Shown here: piece after piece, positions 12,797-23,449 of the stretch
How positions within the stretch are numbered: position 1 is the stretch's first letter
Layout of the letters: every line of letters starts with the position of its first letter
NCBI RefSeq assembly: GCF_914767665.1
Contig: NC_059503.1
Location: 1,674,001 to 1,738,000 of the forward strand
Direction: 5' to 3'
Origin: Harmonia axyridis
Taxonomy: Eukaryota > Arthropoda > Insecta > Coleoptera > Coccinellidae
DNA: 64,000 bases
The notes under the pieces: generated by a model
Seen by the model: only the letters and a program-made list of their open reading frames with translations
Told to the model about the DNA's origin: nothing
Databases searched by the model: none
Position numbers and translations under genes: made by a program

Positions 12797-12928
12797 GATC
12801 TCGGCAATAACTTTTGCACAAGAGCCAAATTCCTTTCCCTGGAGCATTTTATGACGTCTACAAAAAGGCAATAATCCTTGTGGGCTAGATCTGCAAAATG
12901 AGCTAGTTGAACAAGCACTTGGAAGCAC
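12695..12928 (-). pseudogene. Chimeric frame: mariner C-terminal piece fused to hAT C-terminal tail
   Basis: The 77-codon frame starts in sequence resembling a mariner C-terminus (GKEFGSCAKVIAE). It then switches near 12796 to the hAT dimerisation-region tail (IRNRLGDKSIKC, CLRSWMENYE). Both parts are in their sense orientation and in frame with each other. No promoter, start context or splice sites support expression. The likeliest origin is a deletion or recombination joining two dead transposons. Confidence 0.6.
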
Positions 12929-12960
12929 AATTCGTTCAATTTGAACAAGTTGTTTTTCCT

Positions 12961-13790
12961 CAATGAGTTTATTTTGATTTCCTCAGAAAAATATCCTCAC
13001 AAAACTTTTGCATAAGCCTTTGTGTTGTTTCTGTAGGATCTGATGAGAGAGTAAAAGTTTTAATTACAATAAGTAATTTAGGAATTATGAATATCAATGT
13101 GAGTAAAGATTACAAATAAAGAGTCAATGAATAAATGATAAACAAGAAGTGCTCAGTTGACTTCTGGCAGCTACCGGCTCTTATAAAATTCAACCTTGAA
13201 GCGTTTCACTCCATACGTCAATTACACCCGTCAATTTACAGGCTCTTGCCCAGAACGGGTGAGGATTTCAAAATGACTTATACATCTACCAGTTATGGTG
13301 ATTAATAATTGGTAATCTACTTTGCTTTAACGGTTTTAATGGACTGTTTACGACATAAATGGGACCGGGGATTTTTCTTGTATCGCATCGACGTATATCT
13401 TGTATCGAGAAGGTGTTTGTATAATTGAATAAGCGACTCGATCATTTAATTAGTCATATTATAAAGTTGTCCAGGACAAAAATTCCATTTGGGGCTCGAA
13501 AAGAGATCGAGGTTCAATAAACTGAGACTTTCTGATCGCTCAACTCCTGAAAGCACATAAATTCGTTGGAATGATCATGAACTAACCATATCATTCATAT
13601 AAATAAAATAGGTTCAGGGTGAGTTTTAAATATAGAGTGCCTCATTTATCTCAGAAAGGGATCGCATTTATAGATTTTGGTGTGCAAAGATCTTGTGATA
13701 AGGCCGGTATTATGGTGGTAATTTCATTGTGGTCAGATCTTTCGTTTTAGCGGAATACCTAATAATGAATTTCAAATGAATCACCCTGTA
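12961..13790. other. No gene recognised
   Basis: No coding frame or known repeat is visible. The segment sits between two transposon chimeras. Confidence 0.3.
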
Positions 13791-13795
13791 TACAA

Positions 13796-13962
13796 CTTAC
13801 TTTACTTTAGAAATATCTTCCTAAACTTGGCCAAAATGGCCAAGGAATTTTCATCAACGCCAGCATCTTCAGCTCCTGTTGAAAGACAATTTTCCAGAGC
13901 TGCTATTACAATTACAAAAACCCGCAATAGGTTAGGCGACAAATCTATAAGATGTCTCATGT
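13796..13962 (-). mobile_element. hAT-like element fragment, copy H5 (reversed relative to most copies)
   Basis: The segment reads the hAT C-terminal region on the plus strand: IFLNLAKMAKEF, SSAPVERQFSRAA, TKTRNRLGDKSIRCLM. SSAPVERxFS is the hallmark of the hAT dimerisation domain. Relative to the other copies the element is inverted. It is cut off at both sides and joins a DD41D fragment at about 13963. Confidence 0.75.
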
Positions 13963-14556
13963 CACAGGTCCAAAACGTGAAATTAGGCGGTCACCAAACG
14001 TGTCTTACAATAAATCGATTGTGGCACGAGCTGTGTGACATGTTGCGCCGTCTTGTTAGAACCACAGCTCCTGGACATCATGGTTGTTCAATTCAGGAAT
14101 GAAAAAGTTAGTAATCATGGCTCTACACCGATCACCATTGACTGTAACATTCTGGCCATCATCGTTTTTGAAGAAGTACGGACCAATGATTCCACCAGCC
14201 CATGAAGCGCACCAAACAGTCAGTTTTTCTGAATTTAACGGTGTTTCGACATACACTTGAGGATAAGCTTCACTCCAAATGCGGCAGTTATGTTTGTTGA
14301 CGTAGTCATTCAACCAGAAGTGCGCTTCATCGCTAAACAAAATAAAATGGACGTAGTGCGCGATACGTATTCCGCACAGAACCATTATTTTCGAAATAAA
14401 ATTTCACTATTTGCAAGCGTTGTTCAGGCGTGAATCTGTTCATGATGAATTGCCAAACCAAACTGAGAATTAATCACTTGACAGCTGTTAAATCGGTCGC
14501 CATCTTGAACAGTAATGCCAACTTAAAGTTATATACCTCGAAAAAAAAACACCCGT
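13963..14556 (-). mobile_element. DD41D element, copy V3 (3'-truncated, class I deletion)
   Basis: The minus-strand element keeps its 5' terminus (ACACCCGT at 14549-14556, then TA). It has the class I junction just ahead of FSDEAHF. The frame at 14056-14385 runs from before FSDEAHF to QELWF, next to the lost second Asp block. The 3' half is replaced by the hAT fragment at 13796-13962. Confidence 0.85.
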
Positions 14557-14559
14557 TAG

Positions 14560-15440
14560 ATTTATAGGAACTTTCTTCCAAAAACTCACCTAAAAATTTT
14601 CAGCATCCCATTTTGAAACACCCTGTATAACACAAACCCAATTTGAAATCGTTGAACGTTTTAATTCTTCCAGTGGTCCCATTCGCATCGCCCTCCCCAA
14701 AGCCAGGCGTTGAGTCATAATTACTTCACACAATGCGAATTAGTAAGAATAACAAGAGCCCTGGGGCCCTGAAGCAGCGGCAACAACGCGTCCAGCGGGC
14801 TGTGGAATACCGCCACCTGCCGCCCCTGGTTCAATTAGAAATAGCCACCGGGCACACCGACCCTATCGCTTTTACTTCTATGACCACTTGACATCCTGGA
14901 CATTATTAAAAATCAATTAGGAATGCTTCATAAGGCAGCCACACTCGCTGACTCTGGGCGGGAAAAATAAACGAATTATCGTAGGAATTTTGTTCGATGG
15001 TTGTGTCACCAAGGACGTCTTCGAAGGGACGCCCTGTATAGAACAAGCACTATCGGAAAAAGAGGAAATGTTCGTTTATTTGATTTGAAACTTTCTGCTT
15101 TTGAGTTTTAGCCTTCGAACATTGTAGATCGGGTAGAAAATGCTATAGAAATCAAACAAATTCAATGGTTTTTCTATAAGTGGCATTATGAAGAAAATTA
15201 TGATCACTTTGTATGGGTTTCTGACTGGACTAACTTGCCCAAAAATATGCATCTTATGCTGACTTAAAATTTGCACAGTATGTGTTTTATTCTCTCCATT
15301 TATAATTGAAGGATTCTGAGATCGAAATGGTCGAATTGAATGTTGTAAACAGGGAAGGCTCTAGAATTTTAAAATTACCAAATTCGAGATCCATTGATGA
15401 GTAAGATACGCTTAATATTTCCAGAAAGATTGATAAATTT
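14560..15440. other. No gene recognised; GC-rich patch
   Basis: A GC-rich patch at about 14660-14900 stands out from the AT-rich background and lacks a convincing reading frame. It may be conserved non-coding sequence. Nothing else was recognised. Confidence 0.3.
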
Positions 15441-15662
15441 TCGTAATTAATTGCACAAGTGCATCAAAATTACCGATAATTTTGCATGACAGCGTGTTGT
15501 CATAAAAACTGCATGAGTTCATTCTCATTTTTGAAGAAAAAGCCCCATACCGAAGGTGGAGGGCTCTTTCTCTAAAAATGAAAATGACCGAATGCAGTTT
15601 TTCAAAGAAAACACGCTGGAATGCGAAATTATCCGGTCATTTTGATGCACGAGTGTAATTCG
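15441..15662. mobile_element. Foldback MITE, complete copy
   Basis: The left arm (GCACAAGTGCATCAAAAT and following) is the approximate reverse complement of the right arm (ATTTTGATGCACGAGTGT and preceding). The arms are about 100 bp each, meeting around GAAGGTGGAGGGC near 15553. No coding capacity. The left arm recurs alone at 7868-7967. No family name is assigned. Confidence 0.75.
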
Positions 15663-15770
15663 GGGGAATATTTCCCGAATAAACTGTTACATTACTTGTC
15701 AAACTGATTTAGAATGGAATTGCCATAGATTCGAACTGTAAGATACATAGAAACTATGCATCTATGAACA

Positions 15771-15999
15771 GAACAATTATCGCAGTGCTGTTTCGCTTCC
15801 TACAATGCAATTATCGCTGTACTTTTCGATAATTGTTCTCCAGATACATAGAATTTTTGACAGGAGGGAAATATTCGCTGTAATTTTCGATAATTGTTCT
15901 ACATATACATAGAATTTTTGACAGGAGGGAAATATTCGCTGTAATTTTCGATAATTGCATTCCATTTACATAGACTTTTTGACAGGAGGTAAATATTCC
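15771..15999. repeat. Tandem repeat, 61-bp unit, about 3.5 copies
   Basis: GAATTTTTGACAGGAGG recurs at 15851 and 15912, and in altered form at 15973, a constant spacing of 61 bp. Each unit also contains TTTTCGATAATTG. A more diverged partial unit precedes at about 15771-15840. The open frame across it (15777-15965, minus) exists only because the unit repeats. Confidence 0.8.
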
Positions 16000-17088
16000 T
16001 GAAAATGAGTCTGATATAGTTTTTCATAAAGAGATTTAATCTACAGTCAAACATAAATGATTAAAAATTTCCGGAAACAATTTCATAACAGTTTTTCGGG
16101 TTACTGAACTCCAAAAAGTGTAGCAGGTTAAATACACTAATATTTAAATTTCATCATCTGCCCCTTTAACATGCAAATGATGGCCACAAGTTCAACATTA
16201 GAAATTAGGTTATTGTCTAGGCTTGAACGGAAACTTTATAGTTAGATAAAGCAGCAAAAAGTTCTTGGAGGTAACGTGGCATAACCTAATTAACACAACA
16301 CCTTGAAATTGTTAATTATAACGACATTTTATGTAAATGCGTGGGATTTTCATCGCTAAATTTACATGGACTTCCGCTTTCGATACCAGCTATGATGTTT
16401 ACGAGTCAACGTTTAAATCTATCTAAGAGCGTCAAATACTTAATTGGAAAATCGATTAACTCCTTGAGTAATTATCATACAATCAGTCAGGTGTGAAATA
16501 AAAATGTTAATTTTATATCTTTCGAAATGTAGAAAAATTTTAAAAATATGTTATTTGATATTTTTTCAGTTCTTTTTTAGATATTTGTTAGCAATTTACT
16601 TACAAGTGTGACAGTTGGCTGATTGGGGATCGAATATTCTCTTGATATTTTGTAGCAAACCTGGGATTTTTCGAAATTTTGAACACTAAAATGGAAAAAA
16701 AAAACTATAGATCGCAGACCTGTGGAATGAATTTTTTTTTGTAGATTAATAAGAACTCTGAGCAATTTTGAAATTTCAAGTATGTAACTTGCTCCAGCCA
16801 CTGGAATATGCTAAAAAGTTTTCCGAAAATTTTATTTCATAGGCTATAAATTTCAAAACTGATAGCATTTTTTTTATCTAAGACTTTGAATTAGCAAATA
16901 CTATAAGGATATAATTGTTTCCTTCGGAAACATTTGAGTTTTTGTATGAAATTTTTTTTTCAAGTTATGGAAAATTCACGAAAAATTTTATATTTTTATC
17001 ATTGGAGATCTTATAATGGAAAGTCGTTCACCGTTTTCACGTAGCCCACACGTAGATTCAGAAATTGTAAACGCGAAAGTTAAAGTTA
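16000..17088. other. No gene recognised
   Basis: Very AT-rich with several homopolymer runs. The frame at 16577-16801 (minus) has no recognisable motif. Confidence 0.3.
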
Positions 17089-17090
17089 TA

Positions 17091-18007
17091 AAGGGTGTTT
17101 TTTTTCGAGGTATATAACTTTAAGTTGGCATTACTGTTCAAGATGGCGACAAATTTAACAGCTGCTAAGTGATTTATTCTCAGTTTGGTTTGGCAATTCA
17201 TCATAAATAGACTCATGCCTGAACAACGCTCGCAAATAGTGCAAAAAGAGATTGCCATTGTTCCCGATTTTCATAAGCGAATTTTGTTTAGCGATGAAGC
17301 GCACTTCTGGTTGAATGGCTATGTCAACAAACAAAACTGCCGCATTTGGAGTGGAGCTAATCCTCAAGAGTATGTCGAAACATCGTTACATCTAGAAAAA
17401 CTGACTGTTTGGTGCGCTTTATGGGCTGGTGGAATCATTGGTCCGTACTTTTTCAAAAACGATGATGGCCAGAACGTAACAGTCAATGGTGATCGGTATA
17501 GAGCCATGATTACTAATTTTTTCATTCCTGAATTGAACAACCATGATGTCCAGGAGCTGTGGTTCCAACAAGACGGCGCAACATGTCACACAGCTCGTGC
17601 CACAATCGATTTATTGAAAGACACGTTTGGTGAGCGCCTAATTTCACGTTTTGGACCTGCGAATTGGCCTCCAAGATCTTTTGATTTAACACCGCTAGAC
17701 TACTTTCTGTGGGGCTATGTGAAGTCATTGGTCTATGCGGATAAGCCACAAACCCTTGACCATTTGGAATACAACATGCGCCGTGTTATTGCCGATATAG
17801 GGCTACAAATGTTGGAAAAAGTCATCGAAAATTGGACGTCCAGATTGGACTACATCCGAGCCAGCCGTGGCGGTCATATGCCAGAAATCATAATTAAAAT
17901 GTTATGCCACAAGATTATGTTGCGGATAAATAAAATTCACGTCAATCGAATAATCCATCGTTGTTTTATTGCAATTTAAAGTTCTATAGCTCTTAAAAAA
18001 CACCTTT
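17091..18007 (+). mobile_element. DD41D element, copy V4 (class II deletion, longest frame)
   Basis: This 917-bp element has AAGGGTGT at its left end and TA at both flanks (17089-17090 and 18008-18009). The N-terminal helix-turn-helix is cut after QIVQ and joined in frame to EIAIVPDFHKRILFSDEAHF. This junction differs from the one in copies V1, V3, V5, V6 and V8, and is shared with V9. Confidence 0.92.
17185..17979 (+). pseudogene. DD41D-type transposase, internally deleted, stop codon lost
   Basis: The open frame has 264 codons. The family's Met start is mutated (ATAAAT where other copies have ATGAAT), so a later ATG at 17215 would be the first usable one. Asp residues lie at about positions 37 (FSDEAHF), 130 (QQDGATCH) and 172 (TPLDYF), with 41 residues between the last two, as in the rosa/Visitor group of the Tc1/mariner superfamily. 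The C-terminal block (ENWTSRLDYIRASRGGH) is complete, but the normal TAA has become TTA, so translation runs on into the 3' terminal region. About 100 residues of DNA-binding region are missing, so an active enzyme is unlikely. Confidence 0.8.
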
Positions 18008-18009
18008 TA

Positions 18010-19206
18010 TCTTGCCTCATCGAGAGATAACAGCCCAGGAAAAATGATCAATTTTTTTTCGCAAATATGTGCAAGTGTTTTTCATGAATAGTTATTGTAG
18101 ATGTAACAGACTATTTCTCCCGAAATTCAACTAAATTTGATATGGCACGAAATCGTAGAGGAAAACAAATCAGATCAATTAATCAAGAATTAATTCAAAC
18201 AAGAGACAGATATTGATTTACCATGAAAAAATTCCAAATGAACTTCATGAACCGACATCTAAATCACATTTTCTTCATTTCAACTGCAACGTCTGTTATG
18301 AACTGAAAGAAGGCTTCTGGTCAGTCATAGAAGTTAATAAGCCCGAAGCTCCACATGTGTTTGATTGATGACAAAGTGCGTGATGATTTGAACACAAATA
18401 CTAATTAGTGTGAAAGTAATATAATACAGCCGGTTTACCGATTGTGCTCTTGCGTGTGAAAGATTTGCTGCCATGTACTTATCAGGTAGCCGGTTGAAAA
18501 TTAACACTAATCAGATTTCGCATAGACGGGTTTTAGTCAGCTATAAATGCTGCCATATAATGGGTTTATATCTGATTACATCAAGAGGTGGCATGCTACG
18601 CACCATACGTTATAACTCAGGCTGAAAAATCGATTATTTTTTCATTGTGTGTTTGCATCTCAAGGACCTCAAATAAATAAACGAAACTCATCTCACAAGA
18701 GAACAATTCGAAAATTGAAATCTGGATACTTGCTCTGAGATTCAAAAGCTTCCCTTTTCATTAACATCACTGAAATGTTGAAAAAATCATTTTATAAGAG
18801 CCCTTTATAGTTATAGTATATCCAAAGTCACTTGAACTAGTCCATAAAAACGCTTGGCCATAGATGTCCTTTTGAAGTAGATACCGCGGTCCGCCAATTT
18901 CCTGGGTTTATTTGAGAATATTGTTAGGCAATAAATTCATTGGCCCCAAAGGAATTTCTGGAAACATGGACAACCCTTGTATAATCGAAATATTCAGCTT
19001 CCTCCATGTGACTTGGGATATACTATACATATACTTACAAATTTTCAAAAAGATCATGGTTTCAGTGAGACAGCCAATTCTGTAAAGGTAACTAATCAAG
19101 TTTTCTATTCAGTGACATTTTTCGAATTGTATACTTGAATATCCAAAGATCTAAACTGAAGTGAAATTATATCATCTCTGATCGATAGCTTTATGCAACC
19201 CTAATA
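18010..19206. other. No gene recognised
   Basis: No coding frame over 65 codons, and no repeat shared with other parts of the window was noticed. Confidence 0.3.
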
Positions 19207-19208
19207 TA

Positions 19209-20151
19209 AAGGGTGTTTTTTTAGAGCTATAGAACTTAAAATTGCAATGAAACAACGATGGATTATTCGATTGACATGAATTTTATTTATCCGCAAGATA
19301 ATCTTGTGGCATTACATTTTAAATATTATTTCTGGCATATGACAGCCACGGCTGGCTCGGATGTAGTCCAATCTGGACGTTCAATTTTCGATTACCTTTT
19401 CCAACATTTGTGGCCGTATATCGGCAATTACACGGCGAATGTTGTCTTCCAAATGGTCAAGGGTTTGTGGCTTATCCGCATAGACTAATGACTTTACATA
19501 GCCTCACAGAAAGTAGTCTAGTAGTGTTAAATCACAAGATCTTGGAGGCCAATTCACATGTCCAAAACGTGAAATTAGGCGGTCACCAAACGTGTCTTTC
19601 AATAAATCGATTGTGGCACGAGCTGTGTGACATGTTGCGCCGTCTTGTTGGAACCACAGCTCCTGGACATCATGGTTGTTCAATTCAGGAATGAAAAAGT
19701 TAGTAATCATGGCTCTATACCGATCACCATTGACTGTAACGTTATGGCCATCATCGTTTTTGAAGAAGTACGGACCAATGATTCCACCAGCCCATAAAGC
19801 GCACCAAACAGTCAGTTTTTCTGGATGTAACGGTGTTTCGACATACACTTGATGAGGATTAGCTTCACTCCAAATGCGGCAGTTTTGTTTGTTGACGTAG
19901 CCATTCAACCAGAAGTGCGCTTCATCGCTAAACAAAATAAAATGGACGTAGTGCGCGAAACGTATTCCGCACAGAACCATTATTTTCGAAATGAAATTGC
20001 ACTATTTGAAAGCGTTGTTCAGGCGTGAGTATATTCCTGATGAATTGCCAAACCAAACTGAGAATATATCGTTTAACAGCTGTTAAATCGGTCGCCATCT
20101 CGAACAGTAATGCCAACTTAAAGTTATATACCTCGAAAAAAAAACACCCTA
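19209..20151 (-). mobile_element. DD41D element, copy V5 (class I deletion)
   Basis: This 943-bp element is flanked by TA at 19207-19208 and 20152-20153. The minus-strand N-terminal frame (LTPEQRFQIVQ, NNGSVRNT, RALRPFYFV) hits a stop at the deletion junction. The catalytic frame 19504-19980 is in another frame. That catalytic frame ends at the same Trp-to-TGA stop as copy V1. A 3-bp insertion adds a His near ANPHQVY. Confidence 0.9.
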
Positions 20152-20153
20152 TA

Positions 20154-21530
20154 GTATAGAAACTAAATTTTTTCTAAATCTTATTCAAGATCTTTTTCAT
20201 ATAAGCCTGTGTTATCGACATCCATTGAAATCGTTTATTTGACGTTCAGGTTCAGTAAGGAATCAACTTCACAGTCTTCTACCCACGACAAGATTTATAG
20301 TAATCATAAGAAAATCCAGTGGCACTTAACAAGAAAGCACAGATGGATTGAACACCAACGTGAAGTGTCGGTGGCTTCTAGGAGTCCATGAAAAGAAGAA
20401 AGAACGTCAACTTATCTCTCGATTAAAGCCAGTAGAGCTACGCATGAATGCCCAATAAGCAACTTAGAAGCCTGGTCAAGATTTCCTTCTTGTGTAATTA
20501 TCACGAGAGGAGCTTTATACATCGATAATGAAGGCTTATTATTTACCGACCTTACAGATGACTCAGAGATATTTTACAGGATCGGACCGTCCAGGTAAAC
20601 ACAACTCCCAAAATATTGGGAGGAAAACTATACATCTATTGAAAATATTGTTTTGTAGTAGATATTTTATGTTTTTTTTTTCACCAAAATACATGGATAT
20701 AGTTTTGATTTTACCAAATCTATCGAGAAGAGCTGTGACCTCATATTTGATTCATTATCCATGATGATACCTATGGAATATCCTAATCCATCTTAATTTC
20801 CATTTCTATTTTCCATTTTTATTTTGAAGTATAAAAAAAGATCTTTTTATTGACATGAGCTTCCAAAAAAAAATTTGTAAACTAAATGAACAAAATTTAG
20901 TGAAAATATTAGCTAAATAATATATTTATTATGTTAGTTTTGAAAGCCAATGACTAGAGCGTCAAAATTGAAATTATTCATGAAATTAGGAAGTTTAAAA
21001 CTTGTGAAATAGCATATTCGCAAAGTGTATCGAAATTTTCAATACGACTATTATTGATATTGAAATAATACATGTATAAGAATACCAAATTTGAAGTGTT
21101 TGCGATCAACTACTTCCATAAAAAGTGTATCAGATTATGAGCTTTTTTCTCCAAAAAAAAAATTTCAAGATGAGTAGAACTAAATATTGAGTTCATGTAT
21201 AATTCTACAAAATATTTCGTGGTTTTCAAAAATATACATAATTCATACTTACCTGAAAGTAAAGGCTTCAATATACATATTCTCAAATCCAGCCCTGTTC
21301 ATTTCCAATAGTTTGACTCGTTTCGAAGATTAAATTATGAGAATTTAATAATCACTTACCTCGATTCGAAGAGATCTTATATGCCGCCATATCTTGTTAT
21401 GTTCTTAGTGCCAATTAATAAAGCAAGAACTTTTGTATATCAATTTCCTTCTCCTCTTTCACAAGCTATATACGCTGTCGTAATGTGAATGGTTTAGTGG
21501 GTAGATTGAAAAGCATTAGTCAAGAATAAA
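20154..21530. other. Region downstream of the BarH gene, no gene recognised
   Basis: AT-rich with chance frames only. It lies beyond the BarH 3' end on the minus strand. Confidence 0.3.
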
Positions 21531-21543
21531 AACTTAAATGTCC

Positions 21544-21549
21544 TTTATT
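21544..21549 (-). terminator. Candidate polyadenylation signal of the BarH gene
   Basis: The minus strand reads AATAAA here, about 420 bp past the BarH stop codon. It is the nearest perfect hexamer I noticed. Transcript data are needed to confirm that it is used. Confidence 0.4.
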
Positions 21550-21972
21550 TTATCAACTAATATTAACATGTATAAAGCTCACCGAGCCACGAGTAAGTAT
21601 ATTGCACAAAACAATGCATTGTCTTACCCTTTAAAAGAAACATTTACATCTCTCAAAGACATCCATAATATAATACTACAGATGATCTCAACAGTCACTT
21701 GATGTGTATATTACATAAAGCTGCTCTTTTCACTAAGTACCAAATCGTCCATCAGGATAACTATATCTATACGACACTTACAAGCGCAATAAATTAACAA
21801 ATTTAGCTATAATACACGGTATATCACAATATGTACTAAGTATCCGGACTTAGACTACATAGTGGAAGCATCTTCAGCTGTTGCTGTTGTGACTCCAGTC
21901 AGCTTCTAAATCTGTACATTTTTATCTAGGAGGCTTCCACCATGCAGTCTTAAAGTACAACTTAAGGTCTTT
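21550..21972 (-). other. Probable 3' untranslated region of the BarH gene
   Basis: Non-coding sequence between the BarH TAA and the candidate polyadenylation signal. No transposon is recognised inside, unlike the flanks, which fits a transcribed and constrained region. Confidence 0.45.
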
Positions 21973-22414
21973 TTACACGTGGATGGTGTCTTCGTCATCA
22001 GAGGGCGATCTCCTCCCGTTGGTACCTGGTGATCCAGGATCTAAAGGGGTGTCAGGACTCGGCGACCTCGGGGATGGTCCATCTGAAGTCGGGTTGCTAT
22101 AGTAGCTGGATAGGGTGCTCAAGGAGCTACTGGCTGCTAAGGAACCAAGATGGGCGCTTGGTCCAGGCATTCCCAGCCCCATCGTGGGCGGGTAGAGTCG
22201 GTATGGCAATGGTTTTTGCAACGTTGCAGCCGCTGCAGCTGCAGCTTGTCTGTAGTAGAGGTCGGCAGCGCTTGGAGGGGCGGTTGGTCCAGCAGTTTGT
22301 GGAGGGTACCAGCATCCGTAGGCTGGAGCACCGTATAGCCTCTGGAAGGCTGCGTAGTTGCCAGCTTCAGCTAGGAGTTCAAGGCCTACTGCTGTCTGTC
22401 GTTTCCACTTTGTT
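21973..22414 (-). CDS. B-H1: BarH homeobox protein, terminal coding exon
   Basis: The exon follows a strong acceptor (minus strand TTTTTTCTTTCCAG, AG at 22415-22416) and ends at TAA (21973-21975). It completes the split Arg codon (AG/A) and continues TKWKRQTAVGLELLAEAG, the end of the homeodomain plus the extension typical of Bar proteins. After that come FQRLYG, LYYRQ followed by seven Ala, LQKPLPYRLYP, a Ser-rich stretch (ASSSLSTLSSYY), a Pro/Ser-rich stretch (SPSPDTP) and an acidic end (SDDEDTIHV). The exon encodes about 146 residues. In Drosophila, BarH1 and BarH2 are nuclear transcription factors acting in eye, sensory organ and leg patterning. Which Bar paralogue this is cannot be told from the window. 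The exon is intact and much more GC-rich than its surroundings. Confidence 0.95.
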
Positions 22415-22566
22415 CTGGAAAGAAAAAATATTTTAGGAAAAAGGTTTCATTGTAGATTTTTTCTGTTCACTGTTTATATTAAAGAATTAACTTAATATCG
22501 ATTTATTCGATTGGTTCGATCATAAAATCATTTGAAAGAAAATATCAACATGCTTTCGAGGTTCTA

Positions 22567-23446
22567 CACTGCGCAAAAAAATTAACGCACATTCTGAAAA
22601 TCTCAATTTTAATGAAAGTTAACTCTACATTGGCTTTATAACTTATTTTTTATGTTCTCTCGGGAAGGTTTTGAACGAAACAAGACACATTAAATGGAAG
22701 GAAAATTCAGGATTTCACCGAATCTTATGTGAAAGAAGAGGAATAATAATAACTTTCAAAATACTGGAATGATGATAAGTGATTCAATACTTGGTATTTC
22801 CATCCCTTGCGTTAATTACAGCTCGGCAACGACGGTTCATACTCAAAATGAGTGATCTTAAAATGTTCTGATCTAATCCTTCCCAGATTTCTCTGAGTTG
22901 GATTCCTAAGTTATTAAGAGTAGCTGGATGATTTTCTGAACTTCTCAGCCTTCTATTGAGGTTGTCCCGAACCTGCTCAATCGGATTGAGATCTGGATCT
23001 GGTCTTCGGACATTCATACCTGTCTCCCTGAATCGCTGCAAAATTCTGGACACACTTGTATGAGAAACTCCAAACCTTTCCGCAATTCTTGTATATGTCC
23101 ACCCTTCTTCTCGCAAAACTACCGCTTGGGCACATTCCTCTTGGGTCAAATTGCGTGTTTCGCGTTGCATAGCGATCGAGTGTAGAAAATAAAACGAAAG
23201 AAAAACTATTGATCACTAGAATTGATCGAGAACAACTGATTTCAGAATGGAGCCAATACATTGAAAATCTAAAAATCTCATCTTTTTTATTCCTGCTGGG
23301 AAAAAACATCTGTATTGAAGAAAAACGTTGAAAGTGGATAACATATGCATGCATAATTCTGATAAAAATAATTATCATTGAGAACACCTTCAGTTGTTGA
23401 ATGAATTTGAGATTTCCATAATGTGCGTTAATTTTTTTGCGCAGTG
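22567..23446 (-). mobile_element. Tc1-like (DD34E) element, copy T1, internally deleted
   Basis: Terminal inverted repeats begin CACTGCGCAAAAAAATTAAC on the plus strand and mirror it at 23446, with TA on both sides (22565-22566 and 23447-23448). The element is 880 bp. It lies in the last BarH intron, 152 bp from the terminal exon. An internal deletion removes the two catalytic Asp blocks. Confidence 0.92.
22784..23170 (-). pseudogene. Tc1-like transposase with internal deletion
   Basis: The frame has 128 codons from ATG to stop. Residues 1-50 are the paired-like DNA-binding region (LTQEECAQAVVLREEGWTY, then RIAERFGVSHTSVSRILQRF). At about residue 55 the sequence jumps from NVRRP to DPDLNPIEQV, the block that contains the last catalytic Glu, and then reads to the natural end (RCRAVINAR). 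Both catalytic Asp residues are lost, so it cannot be an active transposase. It could still bind its own termini, but that is inference. Confidence 0.85.
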
Positions 23447-23449
23447 TAA

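Noticed and set aside
22029..22436. A 135-codon plus-strand frame opposite the BarH terminal exon
   Set aside because: It is a shadow of the GC-rich BarH coding exon on the other strand.
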